Shown: positions 7,903 through 14,247, counted from the stretch's first letter. The stretch: DNA of 25,106 bases from an uncultured Peptococcaceae bacterium (GCA_913064925.1 CAJYBN010000009.1:1-25106); one strand, 5' to 3'. Numbers and translations: made by a program. The notes: generated by a model not told the origin, from the letters alone.

Positions 7903-8082
7903 TTACCGGCAGCACTTGCAGCTATCCGTGGATGATTCCCCCCATTCGTTGGTCATCTGCCGCTTGCTGACAAAATCGTCGCACGGCCGGCTGTTGGATT
8001 CCACGGGCTTGCGGTTTTTTTCACACATAGCGGTTTCAATGGGCTTCCATTGCTTAAAATAAAGGCAGTCTTTGCACCGCAT
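7903..8082 (-). CDS. small cysteine-rich (zinc-ribbon-like) protein, 59 residues
   Basis: A small gene from ATG 8082 to TAA 7903, with an in-frame stop three codons upstream that fixes the start. The protein begins MRCKDCLYFKQWKPIE and has CxxC at residues 3/6, C20, C34 (SRPCDDF) and a C-terminal CKCCR. This spacing (CxxC, then two more cysteines ~14 apart) suggests a metal-binding knuckle similar to short zinc-ribbon proteins common in Clostridia. GGAG lies about 13 nt upstream, and TATAAT (minus strand) occurs near 8129. A strong terminator follows. The clean start, stop and terminator make it a likely real gene. Function unknown. Confidence 0.7.
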   Translation of the reverse strand: MRCKDCLYFKQWKPIETAMCEKNRKPVESNSRPCDDFVSKRQMTNEWGESSTDSCKCCR

Positions 8083-8217
8083 TGCTGTTCATCAACTCCA
8101 TGCTTTTACTTTTGTCACCCTTATACATTATAAACAAAAATAGGCGGCAGGGCCAGCTTAATTTGTCGTGTATACAGGATTAACGAGCCGCCCGGCGCGC
8201 AAAAAACTTGCCCGGGC

Positions 8218-8244
8218 AAAAAAAGCCCGGGTAAAAGCCCGGGC
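8218..8244 (-). terminator. minus-strand intrinsic terminator with a third repeat arm
   Basis: Minus strand: GCCCGGG, loop CTTTTA, CCCGGGC, then seven Ts. A third GCCCGGGC lies just beyond the T-run (8210-8217) and could pair with either arm. The upstream transcript it ends is unclear: no convincing gene lies between it and asp23, so it may end read-through from the minus-strand glycosidase operon or a short RNA starting near 8390. Confidence 0.65.
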
Positions 8245-8367
8245 GAGGTTGTTGGCAAATCACCTGCAGGCGCTTCCGTTTCCAAGGGCGAACGACGCAC
8301 GAAAGGCCCTATTTCCATTTCATTCACAGCGGCATAATCGCCCCCCTTAGAAAAATAATATGGATTA

Positions 8368-8376
8368 TGGTAAAAT
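8368..8376 (+). promoter_or_regulatory. extended -10 promoter of asp23
   Basis: TGGTAAAAT (TGn plus TAAAAT). The -35 region (TTAGAA, 8347) is weak, which is common with extended -10 elements. The start codon follows 43 nt on. Confidence 0.45.
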
Positions 8377-8418
8377 GAATTGACCAACCTTTGACTCCGT
8401 TACCAGGGAGGTAATATC

Positions 8419-8769
8419 GTGAAAAGTTACTTTTCCGAACAAAACCGGCTAGGCAGCATCAGGTACAACGAAGACGTTATCCGCAGTATGGTGGACATGG
8501 CCCTGTCCGGCGTGGAAGGCGTAGCCGCCACCGAGGGGCGAGCCGGCGGCGGGATCCTGGGACATAAGAGCCTGTCGCACATCAATAAGATCACCGTGCA
8601 AGAAAAAAAAGTCGTCATTGACCTGTCCATCGTAGTCAGGTACGGCCTGCCGGTTCAGGATGTGGCCCGCCGGGTGCAGCAAAAGGTGCGGGATACTATC
8701 GAGTCGATGACAGACCTGCGCATCGGCGGCGTCAACATAACGGTATCCGGTTTGGAGTTGCAGCACTAG
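8419..8769 (+). CDS. Asp23/Gls24 family envelope stress response protein
   Basis: 116 residues from GTG 8419 with GGGAGGT in front. Family features: the N-terminal IRYNEDVIRSMVDMALSGVEGVAA (quoted in part: GVEGVAATEGRAGGG), a beta-rich middle VVIDLSIVVRYGLPV and the C-terminal helix RVQQKVRDTIESMTDLRIGG ending VNITVSGLEL. Known of the family: cytoplasmic proteins, some held at the membrane by AmaP-like partners and linked to alkaline or envelope stress. No partner is adjacent. Its stop is 7 nt from that of the convergent minus-strand glycosidase gene, so the two transcripts probably overlap at their 3' ends. Confidence 0.9.
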   Translation: MKSYFSEQNRLGSIRYNEDVIRSMVDMALSGVEGVAATEGRAGGGILGHKSLSHINKITVQEKKVVIDLSIVVRYGLPVQDVARRVQQKVRDTIESMTDLRIGGVNITVSGLELQH

Positions 8770-8776
8770 CCGAGGG

Positions 8777-9826
8777 TCAGGGCATAATGACGATGTTGGT
8801 CACCACCGGGCGTTCCCGGCCGTCCGAGGGCCGGTTAAGCACCTTGTCCTTGAAGACAAAGGTGCTGGACCCGCCGCCGTCCAGGTTATAGGCTTCGATA
8901 ACGCCCAGGTGGATGAGCTTTATTTGCAGGTCCTCCAGAGTGACCCCGCTGCTCCAGCCGGCCCGCCGCCCGTCCACCACCATCATGATCAGGTCGTCGT
9001 TGCCGTATTCGCCCAGGATGGTCCGGGGGTGTTTTTGATGCTGCCATTTTTCCGGTATGGGCAGCGGGCGGCGATTTTTAATTAGCGCGGGTATAAAACT
9101 CACCCCCGCCAGGGGCTTGAGCCGCATTAAGCTGTCTTTTTCGTAAAAAGCGCCGCCCACCAGTTCGCCCGTGCTGTCGACGCCGGCAAAGGCCAGGCCG
9201 TTGTGGGACGGGGAAAACCGGCCCACCAAACGGCCGTCGATTACGGTGTTGCCCGTGGGCAGCATGCGTTCTTTCCCATCCCTGACCGTGCGGTAAAATC
9301 CCCCGCCGTTAATGCCCAGCACCGCCCCGGTGCGCTGTACGGCGGCGCTGGTGGTTTCTCGCTCTCCCAGAGTGTCCCGGCCTAGCACTACTTTGAAGGC
9401 CGTGGGGTCCAGCAGCTTTACTTTGGCTATGTAACCCCGGTATCCCAGCTCCCGGAGCTCGAACACTTTAATTTCCACCCGTTCGGAACGGTGCTCGCCG
9501 ATGGGCGGGCCCAGCCTATCCAGTATCAATTGCTCGTATATTTCATCCGACAGTTTTTTCTGCGAGTAGCTTTTGCCGGCCAGTTCTGCGAGAATGCGGT
9601 CCTGCTCCCGGTAGCGGCGCCGTTGCTCTTCGGCGGTCTCCCTGATGAACCCGATATTTCTTTCCAGCGCCAGGGCGTCCTTTTTCACCGCCGCCAAGGC
9701 CGGTTCCAACTTTTCCAGGGGCAGGGCCATTTCTGCGGCGCCGTCGTGCAGCGCCAGATACGCGCCGGCCGCCAGCCCCGCCAAGGGCAGCAGCAAGGCG
9801 GCGAAAAATGCATTAATAATCCACAT
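8777..9826 (-). CDS. membrane-anchored phosphodiester glycosidase (NAGPA/DUF2233 domain)
   Basis: 349 residues; ATG 9826 has AGGAG 7 nt upstream. An N-terminal hydrophobic segment (about 4-27) acts as signal anchor. Residues 30-95 are charged and helical, probably coiled coil. The C-terminal half (about 125-349) is a NAGPA domain with GINGGGFY, HPRTILGE and the hallmark NLDGGGSSTF near the end. Known relatives hydrolyse phosphodiester-linked sugars; in bacteria they are linked to exopolysaccharide or teichoic-type polymers outside the membrane. The substrate here is unknown. It overlaps the upstream coiled-coil gene by 14 nt, so the two are translationally coupled and probably act together. 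Confidence 0.87.
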   Translation of the reverse strand: MWIINAFFAALLLPLAGLAAGAYLALHDGAAEMALPLEKLEPALAAVKKDALALERNIGFIRETAEEQRRRYREQDRILAELAGKSYSQKKLSDEIYEQLILDRLGPPIGEHRSERVEIKVFELRELGYRGYIAKVKLLDPTAFKVVLGRDTLGERETTSAAVQRTGAVLGINGGGFYRTVRDGKERMLPTGNTVIDGRLVGRFSPSHNGLAFAGVDSTGELVGGAFYEKDSLMRLKPLAGVSFIPALIKNRRPLPIPEKWQHQKHPRTILGEYGNDDLIMMVVDGRRAGWSSGVTLEDLQIKLIHLGVIEAYNLDGGGSSTFVFKDKVLNRPSDGRERPVVTNIVIMP

Positions 9827-10178
9827 TGCTGGACTCCTGTAAGATATTTAGGCTTTTTTCCAATTTTTTCAGCTGCTGGTCCAGCTGGGATATGCGTTCG
9901 TTCACTTCTTCGCTGGCCGAGCTGGTGCCGGCCAGGGTCCGGTCGGCGGCGGCCAGCGCCTCCTCGATGCGCTGCATTTCCCCGCGCAGCGCGTGGATTT
10001 CTTCTTCCAAAGCCTGAACGTGCAAGGCATTGGTTTCCTGTATTTCCCGCACCGTTTGCTGTACGTACTGCCTGGCATACCAAAAGCCCGCACCCGCCAA
10101 GCCGAGCCACAGCAAAACCAGTGTGCCAATGGCCAGCGCCCGGAGGGCGCTGGTTTTTCTGTTTACCCCTTTGGTCAT
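9813..10178 (-). CDS. one-helix membrane protein with cytoplasmic-length coiled coil
   Basis: 121 residues from ATG 10178, with AGGAG 8 nt upstream; a GTG three codons earlier is less well placed. After a basic start (KGVNRK) comes a membrane helix (about 11-33, LVLLWLGLAGAGFWYA). The rest is a heptad-rich coiled coil with heavy E, Q and L content (VQALEEEIHALRGEMQRIEE and ISQLDQQLKKLEKSL). No catalytic motif. Its 3' end overlaps the glycosidase gene by 14 nt. The glycosidase also has a membrane helix followed by a helical stretch, so a coiled-coil pairing of the two is a reasonable inference. No named family recognised. Confidence 0.72.
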   Translation of the reverse strand: MTKGVNRKTSALRALAIGTLVLLWLGLAGAGFWYARQYVQQTVREIQETNALHVQALEEEIHALRGEMQRIEEALAAADRTLAGTSSASEEVNERISQLDQQLKKLEKSLNILQESSNVDY

Positions 10179-10315
10179 TGCTTTCACTCCTGTAAAGAAC
10201 GCCTTTTTGTGACATTATTCCACCGCGGCAAACAAATTCCTGCCTCTCCCGGGACCGGTACCCGGCGGATTGCATAATTTGTTTATGAACTCATATTGTG
10301 GAGGTGGATTATGCA

Positions 10316-11521
10316 ATGCCGGCGGTGGTGGCCCTAAGCGACCTACACCTGGGTGAGGACAGCTCGACGCTGAACCCGCTGCTGCGGGAGGTGGTTCCGC
10401 CCGTACTGCGGGACCGGGAAGAATTTAAACATCCCCCGTTAAACACAATGCCGCACAAGTTAAACGCCTTGCTGAAAAGAGTCGCGCGCCAGTACGGCGG
10501 CATATCCGATTTGGTGCTGGTGGGGGATATAATGGATCTCTCCCTAGCCCCCTACGCCGGATGTGCCCTGCAGGCCCGGGAATTCTTTCAGCAGCTTCTC
10601 GCTGGTATACTGCCGGGCGCCGTGGTCTGGGTGCCCGGAAACCACGATCATCACCTGTGGGTGCAGGCTTGCGAGGAAGAATATATTGAGATGCCCCTGC
10701 GCAGCGGGCAGCTGCCGCGCGAATTTCCCCGCATCACCGGGCCCGGCAGGGACACGGGCGCCTGGTCCGGTTACGGTGGAGGTGCCCAGTTTCTCCTAGG
10801 CCTTTTTCCCCCGCACGTGCGGAAAAGATGCTGGCTGGCCTACCCCAATTACGTCACCGTTTGCGGGGAAGACCACCTGCTTTTTCACCACGGCCATTTT
10901 TTTGACCAGAAGATTTCTTGGATAGGCACCTCGCTGGCTGAAGCGCGCAGCCTGGCCGAGCTGGAAATGTTCAACGCGCCTTACCTGGACTTTATCTGGT
11001 ACGGGAGCGGCCAGTCCGGCAGTTTGTCCGAGCAGTTGGAAAACATCTACGAGGAATTGCGCTGGCTGGCCGAGCGCCTGGGTATGGTGCTGGACATTCT
11101 TACCCTCAAGTGGCTGTTTAAGCGGCTGCTGGGACAGTTTAAAAAGGGCGGCGATCGCGGTTCCGAGCTTGACCCGGCCTTGGCCGGGCGCATGGCCAGG
11201 TATTTGGCCTACATCGACCGGGAAAGGGAGGCGGTCCCGGGGAGCTATCCCGCTCGTTTCAGCCTGGTGTTCGGGCACACGCATCGCCCCCTGGCCGGGG
11301 AAGAGGTGCGGGGATGTCCCGTTTACAACCCAGGCGGCTGGACGGCGGATGAAATCTGGCCCGGCCGGGATAACTTGCGTTCAGCAGTTTTTGTGGCCGC
11401 GCCGGAGTTGGGCTGTACGGTGCAAAGGGTGGAAATTGACCGGGAAATTTACGATTTTTGCCATCGTTTAAACCATGCCATCAGGGAGGCCGTCCATGCG
11501 TACATCGGCGTACCGGGCTAG
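10316..11521 (+). CDS. calcineurin-like metallophosphoesterase, 401 residues
   Basis: Start ATG 10316, 8 nt after GGAGGTGG; an in-frame GTG at 10298 overlaps the ribosome binding site and is rejected. Metallophosphatase motifs are complete: SDLHLG (D9, H11), GDIMD (D71), GNHDHH (N109, H110), HHGH (191-194), FGHTH (H321, H323) and NPGGW. About 120 residues sit between HHGH and FGHTH, including a helical insertion (SLAELEMF, SEQLENIYEELRWLAERLGM, about 215-290) that makes it larger than the simple family members. Known chemistry: two-metal phosphoester hydrolysis. The substrate is unknown; similarity to UDP-diacylglucosamine pyrophosphatase-type enzymes is possible but unproven. No signal peptide. 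Divergent from the coiled-coil/glycosidase operon. Confidence 0.85.
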   Translation: MPAVVALSDLHLGEDSSTLNPLLREVVPPVLRDREEFKHPPLNTMPHKLNALLKRVARQYGGISDLVLVGDIMDLSLAPYAGCALQAREFFQQLLAGILPGAVVWVPGNHDHHLWVQACEEEYIEMPLRSGQLPREFPRITGPGRDTGAWSGYGGGAQFLLGLFPPHVRKRCWLAYPNYVTVCGEDHLLFHHGHFFDQKISWIGTSLAEARSLAELEMFNAPYLDFIWYGSGQSGSLSEQLENIYEELRWLAERLGMVLDILTLKWLFKRLLGQFKKGGDRGSELDPALAGRMARYLAYIDREREAVPGSYPARFSLVFGHTHRPLAGEEVRGCPVYNPGGWTADEIWPGRDNLRSAVFVAAPELGCTVQRVEIDREIYDFCHRLNHAIREAVHAYIGVPG

Positions 11522-11562
11522 CCGGACCGGCCGGCGGTCGCGTCAAGCAGATCTTGGGCGCC

Positions 11563-11586
11563 AAAACGCCCTGCCGGGGCAGGGCG
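11563..11586 (-). terminator. terminator of the 75-residue minus-strand gene
   Basis: CGCCCTGC (11567-11574), loop CGGG, GCAGGGCG (11579-11586); on the minus strand TTTT follows at once (11563-11566). It begins 14 nt after the stop of the gene at 11601. Confidence 0.65.
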
Positions 11587-11600
11587 CAAAGGAGTTGGTG

Positions 11601-11828
11601 CTATACTTCCTCCGGTGATTCTTCCGCAGGCTTGAAGTGATCCTGGTCGACATCGCCAAGCTCGCCAGTTTTCACCGTATCGGGGGACTCGTCGGGCGCA
11701 TCCTCGTTTTCATAAACCAGCGGGTAGCGGGTAAACGGGGTGAACCTCAGCCCCTGGGAGCGTACTTTCTCCGCCTGCCGGTCGTCCAGCGGGATTTTAC
11801 GGCCGTCCGGCAGTTGAACTTTAATCAT
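11601..11828 (-). CDS. hypothetical acidic small protein, 75 residues
   Basis: Start ATG 11828 with AGAGGTGAT upstream. It begins MIKVQLPDGRKIPLDDRQAE, looks like one short beta-rich unit, and ends in a disordered acidic tail of E, D and P residues. No family recognised. A promoter (TTGCCA, 17 nt, TACACT) and a terminator flank it closely, so it is a complete one-gene unit of about 300 bp. Confidence 0.7.
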   Translation of the reverse strand: MIKVQLPDGRKIPLDDRQAEKVRSQGLRFTPFTRYPLVYENEDAPDESPDTVKTGELGDVDQDHFKPAEESPEEV

Positions 11829-11847
11829 AAGAAATCACCTCTGGTAT

Positions 11848-11876
11848 AGTGTACAGGTTTTTGGGGCAAATGGCAA
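11848..11876 (-). promoter_or_regulatory. sigma-A-like promoter of the 75-residue gene
   Basis: Minus strand: TTGCCA (11871-11876), 17 nt, TACACT (11848-11853), 20 nt before the start codon. Confidence 0.5.
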
Positions 11877-12041
11877 ATGGGCCGGCGGGTCAATCACCCC
11901 GGGGGCAGGCGTCCACGCAAATGCCGCATACGCTGCCCATTTGGCCACCACGTTTACGCCCACCCGGGGGCTGTTTTTTTGTGGGGTCAAATTATTTGCC
12001 CGGCGGCAAAACAAAGAAAAACAACCGGAAAAACCACTTTT

Positions 12042-12070
12042 TTGGCACCGAACAAATGTTTGCGTAGTTT
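12042..12070 (+). promoter_or_regulatory. promoter of the XRE gene with an embedded LexA-like box
   Basis: TTGGCA (12042-12047), 17 nt, TAGTTT (12065-12070). The spacer holds CGAACAAATGTTTG (12049-12062 region), which fits the known Gram-positive LexA consensus CGAACRNRYGTTYC except at its last base. It is one of three related boxes here. The start codon at 12136 is ~60 nt downstream of the predicted transcript start. Confidence 0.55.
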
Positions 12071-12135
12071 GCATCCGGGCATGGTTGGAGGTAAATTTTT
12101 ACTTGCCAGTATAACGATATGAGGGGGTGAACGGT

Positions 12136-12387
12136 TTGCCGCATTTCGGAAGCGCAGTAGCCCATGCCAGGCGGCGCAGGAATTGGAGCCAGCGCAAACT
12201 GGCCATGATAACAGGGCTGTCCAGGTCCTTTATCAACGACATAGAGCGGGGGCGCAGTACCGGCACGCTCCGGACCTGGATAACCCTGGCCCGCGCCCTG
12301 GAATTGTCCCTGGACGAAATTTTCCTGCAGGCCGAAATCAGGCATGGACAGGCTGCCGCTGCGGGCAGTCGGAAAAAAGGGTCGTGA
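12136..12387 (+). CDS. XRE/Cro-type helix-turn-helix regulator, 83 residues
   Basis: Start TTG 12136 with GAGGGGGTGA in front; an in-frame GTG at 12127 lies within that site. Residues ~5-60 form an HTH_3 domain: SAVAHARRRRNWSQRKLAMI, then TGLSRSFINDIERGRSTGTL, then the closing helix TWITLARALELSLDEIF. The last ~15 residues are a basic tail. There is no second domain, so ligand binding is unlikely and it should bind DNA as a small dimer. It lies between two of the three LexA-like boxes and directly upstream of the DUF1659 operon. Autoregulation and control of that operon are inferred. It may recognise those boxes itself instead of LexA. Confidence 0.88.
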   Translation: MPHFGSAVAHARRRRNWSQRKLAMITGLSRSFINDIERGRSTGTLRTWITLARALELSLDEIFLQAEIRHGQAAAAGSRKKGS

Positions 12388-12412
12388 TTTCCGTATTTTT
12401 ACATTTTTTGCC

Positions 12413-12441
12413 TTGACCAAACATATGTTCCCCAGTAAAAT
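12413..12441 (+). promoter_or_regulatory. promoter of the DUF1659-DUF2922 operon with an embedded LexA-like box
   Basis: TTGACC (12413-12418), exactly 17 nt, TAAAAT (12436-12441): a strong sigma-A promoter. The spacer begins with AAACATATGTTC (12419-12430), whose reverse complement GAACATATGTTT fits GAACRNRYGTTY at every position. Repressor binding there would block polymerase. Confidence 0.65.
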
Positions 12442-12473
12442 TAAAATCGACCGGTAAAAAACCCGGGGCCCTG

Positions 12474-12508
12474 CTGGCGCGGCCCGCTGCCGGTCCGGCC
12501 CGCGCCAG
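12474..12508 (+). repeat. leader hairpin before DUF1659
   Basis: CTGGCGCGG (12474-12482) and CCGCGCCAG (12500-12508) form a 9-bp stem in the ~95-nt leader. No T-tract follows. It could stabilise the mRNA. Confidence 0.4.
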
Positions 12509-12543
12509 GGAGGGATAAACGCGGGGAAAAGGAGGGGAGAGGT

Positions 12544-12774
12544 ATGGCGGTAAACAGCATACCTGCCGGGACGGTGCTCCGCATGCAGTTCCAAACGGGG
12601 GTGGATGCCGACGGCGACCCCGTTTACCGCAACAAGAGCCTGAACAATGTCAAGACTGGAGCAACCGACCAGGACCTGTACAACGTAGCCCAGGCCCTGG
12701 CCCAGCTGCAGCAGCACCCCCTGGCCGCGGTACTGCGCATCGACAGCGCGGCGCTGGAAGAAGCGGTTGTGTAA
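12544..12774 (+). CDS. DUF1659 family protein, 76 residues
   Basis: ATG 12544 follows AAAAGGAGGGGAGAGGT. Family features: the opening AVNSIPAGTVLRMQFQTG, DGDPVYRNKSLNNVKTGAT and the helical DLYNVAQALAQLQQHPL. Known: short Firmicute proteins of unknown function usually encoded beside DUF2922 and a YvrJ peptide, as here. No signal peptide or membrane segment. 49 nt separate it from DUF2922. Placed behind a promoter with a LexA-like box. Confidence 0.85.
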   Translation: MAVNSIPAGTVLRMQFQTGVDADGDPVYRNKSLNNVKTGATDQDLYNVAQALAQLQQHPLAAVLRIDSAALEEAVV

Positions 12775-12823
12775 GGTAACATCTAGATGAAAATGTAGTA
12801 CGGAAGGAAGGGAGGTCAACTAC

Positions 12824-13057
12824 ATGCCTGAAACCACCAGAACGTTACGCATGGTGTTTAAAAACCAGGCGGGGTCCAACTATACCATAAGCCTGGACGA
12901 CCCCAGGAGCGACCTGACGGCTGCCGAAATAGAAGCGGTTATGGACCAGATTATAGCCAGCAATATACTTACCACTTCCGGCGGCGACCTGGTTAGCAAA
13001 TACGACGTCAAGATCATCGACCGCACCGTCAACGACCTGTACGACCCGGCACCTTAA
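12824..13057 (+). CDS. DUF2922 family protein, 77 residues
   Basis: ATG 12824 with GGAAGGGAGGTC in front. Family features: TLRMVFKNQAGSNYTISLDD near the start, DLTAAEIEAVMDQIIASNIL in the middle, and DVKIIDRTVNDLYDP at the end. Known only as a conserved partner of DUF1659 and YvrJ; function unknown. A strong terminator (13066-13100) follows, so the YvrJ gene downstream is reached by read-through or another promoter. Confidence 0.85.
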   Translation: MPETTRTLRMVFKNQAGSNYTISLDDPRSDLTAAEIEAVMDQIIASNILTTSGGDLVSKYDVKIIDRTVNDLYDPAP

Positions 13058-13065
13058 GCGGCGGC

Positions 13066-13100
13066 ATGGGGGAGAGGCAAAAATCTCCCCCATCCGTTTT
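13066..13100 (+). terminator. terminator or attenuator after DUF2922
   Basis: ATGGGGGAGA (13066-13075), 8-nt loop, perfect complement TCTCCCCCAT (13084-13093), then CCGTTTT. It lies between DUF2922 and YvrJ and could reduce expression of the membrane peptide relative to the first two genes. Confidence 0.75.
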
Positions 13101-13132
13101 ATTGCATTAGATTTGGCAAGGGGGGTTAGCAC

Positions 13133-13285
13133 ATGGAAGAACTCCTGGGCATGGTCGCCAACGTAGGTTTTCCCATCGCCGTCGCTGTTTACCTACTGGT
13201 GAGGATCGAAAACCGACTGGACGGCCTGTCGGCCAGCATCGGCGAACTGGCCCGGGCGGTAAGCGAAATGCGGGAGGAAATTTAA
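13133..13285 (+). CDS. YvrJ family small membrane protein, 50 residues
   Basis: ATG 13133 to TAA 13285, preceded by AAGGGGGG. The sequence has MEELLGMVANVGFPIAVAVY as an N-terminal membrane helix, followed by LLVRIENRLDGL and an amphipathic helix ending SEMREEI. This fits YvrJ (PF12841), a family of ~45-50 residues found next to DUF1659/DUF2922. The layout (one helix, then a charged helical tail) also resembles BhlA/UviB-type holin-like proteins; that similarity is my judgement, not a demonstrated homology. It would sit in the cytoplasmic membrane. Confidence 0.8.
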   Translation: MEELLGMVANVGFPIAVAVYLLVRIENRLDGLSASIGELARAVSEMREEI

Positions 13286-13359
13286 ATTACCGGGACGGCG
13301 TAGCACAACTGCCCGCTCTGTGATAAAATGCAACAAAACATCATACAGGAGGGCTTGGC

Positions 13360-13551
13360 GTGGATTTAATCAATTTAATCGTGGTAACTACTATTTTGGT
13401 TTGCTCTATTTTAGCAGCTACCCGCACTGCCCAGATTCTCAACGAACTGAAAAAAATAAAAAAGGCGCTGCATATCGATGATCCCAAGGAGGAAAAATTT
13501 TTGGACAGGTTGGAAGGGGAAAAGGGCGCCGGGGACCCGGAAACAAAATAA
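13360..13551 (+). CDS. one-helix membrane protein, 63 residues
   Basis: Start GTG 13360 with AGGAGGGC upstream. The N-terminal helix DLINLIVVTTILVCSILAAT is followed by a charged helix (RTAQILNELKKIKKALHI) and a disordered charged tail. It has the same overall plan as the YvrJ peptide before it and could be a diverged paralogue or partner. Upstream TGATAAAAT (13321-13329) may be an extended -10. A good terminator follows. No family assigned. Confidence 0.68.
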   Translation: MDLINLIVVTTILVCSILAATRTAQILNELKKIKKALHIDDPKEEKFLDRLEGEKGAGDPETK

Positions 13552-13571
13552 CGCCTCGCGCAGTGTTCCAT

Positions 13572-13598
13572 AACGCCTCGCGGGGCGTTTATTTTTTT
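13572..13598 (+). terminator. intrinsic terminator of the small-membrane-protein operon
   Basis: AACGCC, 6-nt loop, GGCGTT followed by TATTTTTTT. The 12-mer TAACGCCTCGCG occurs twice here (13550 and 13571), the second copy forming the stem. Confidence 0.8.
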
Positions 13599-13870
13599 CC
13601 CGGGCCGGTAAATTTCACCGTTTATTTATGGAATACGCACGGGGTGCCGCAGGCTCCGCTGCGGTGACATTGGTGAAGCGGGATTACGGCGTTACAGGCT
13701 GTTTACCGCGCCCGGCGGGCGGTGGGCGGGGATGAACGGTAAACGGGAGTTGACAAAAACGCCGGAGCGTTATTAACCGTCCAAAATCGACGATTCGCCC
13801 GTCACGACTTTATTATAACCGGCGGGAAATGTTAACATTATTTCAGAAACGCCGAGGGGGGGAAGCAACC
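13599..13870. other. intergenic region without a clear gene
   Basis: About 270 bp. Contains a hairpin CCGCAG/CTGCGG near 13648-13665, a TTGACA at 13750 with TATTAA only 15 nt on (poor spacing), and TATTATAAC near 13811. It probably carries the promoter of the 30-residue peptide, but I cannot place it. Confidence 0.4.
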
Positions 13871-13963
13871 ATGTTGAGCTCGGTAAAGCAATGGGCCGTG
13901 GAGAAATTATTGCTTGGTTTATGGTTGATATATTGCGCGTATTTATCCATCGATGTGGGTTAA
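13871..13963 (+). CDS. putative 30-residue membrane peptide
   Basis: ATG 13871 to TAA 13963, with GAGGGGGGG about 9 nt upstream. It reads MLSSVKQWAVEKLL followed by a hydrophobic core LGLWLIYCAYL and a short SIDVG tail: one membrane helix. A terminator-like hairpin (13990-14012) ends the unit. The ribosome binding site, hydrophobic composition and terminator support it, but so short a frame can occur by chance. It lies between the small-membrane-protein genes and the amidase. Confidence 0.45.
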   Translation: MLSSVKQWAVEKLLLGLWLIYCAYLSIDVG

Positions 13964-13989
13964 ACGCCGGGTTTCGCTCGTTAGGGCAA

Positions 13990-14012
13990 GCCCCTGCTTC
14001 AACAGCAGGGGC
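13990..14012 (+). terminator. hairpin after the 30-residue peptide
   Basis: GCCCCTGCT (13990-13998), loop TCAAC, perfect 9-bp complement (14004-14012), then ATTGTTATG. Confidence 0.65.
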
Positions 14013-14064
14013 ATTGTTATGTGCGCCAAAAAAATAAGGCCTTGACGGCCTCCATGAGAAAAAC

Positions 14065-14097
14065 TTGACATAAATGGTTACAACGCTTAATTGTAAC
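14065..14097 (+). promoter_or_regulatory. candidate promoter with inverted-repeat operator
   Basis: TTGACA (14065-14070), then a perfect inverted repeat GTTACAA-N7-TTGTAAC (14077-14097) covering the position where a -10 (TAATTG, 14088-14093) would sit. A 7-7-7 palindrome of this kind is typical of a dimeric repressor site. The regulator is unknown. Upstream of the amidase gene. Confidence 0.45.
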
Positions 14098-14149
14098 ATG
14101 CTGTTATCTAAAATTCAACAAGAATCGACATTATAGTAAATAGCAGGAA

Positions 14150-14169
14150 GAACATTTGTTTGCTATAAT
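14150..14169 (+). promoter_or_regulatory. extended -10 promoter with third LexA-like box
   Basis: GAACATTTGTTTG (14150-14162) adjoins TGCTATAAT (TG 14161, TATAAT 14164-14169). The box differs from the two others by one or two bases at the centre and deviates from the strict LexA consensus at one central position. The -35 region is weak. Confidence 0.5.
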
Positions 14170-14192
14170 TAATATAGTAATAGTATTTATAG

Positions 14193-14247
14193 GCAAGCCA
14201 GGATGTATGCTTTCAAGTAACTGCAGGGCCGCTAATTTATGGCTTGC
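14193..14247 (+). other. 5' leader hairpin of the amidase mRNA
   Basis: GCAAGCCA (14193-14200) pairs with TGGCTTGC (14240-14247), enclosing 39 nt. It would form in the leader starting near 14176. I could not match it to a known riboswitch class. Confidence 0.35.

Larger units (their letters stand above)
8083..8418. other. intergenic region between the cysteine-rich gene and asp23
   Basis: 336 bp with divergent promoters and a minus-strand terminator (separate entries). An open minus-strand frame at 8121-8387 (TTG start) runs through the terminator hairpin and has no family resemblance, so I do not call it. Confidence 0.5.

Noticed and set aside
7541..8062. 173-codon plus-strand open frame overlapping the end of clpB
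   Set aside because: It overlaps clpB, a terminator and the cysteine-rich gene, and its sequence is arginine/proline-rich like an out-of-frame product.
8121..8387. 88-codon minus-strand frame upstream of the cysteine-rich gene
   Set aside because: It runs through a strong intrinsic terminator and covers the asp23 promoter. No homology is recognised, although GGAG precedes its TTG.
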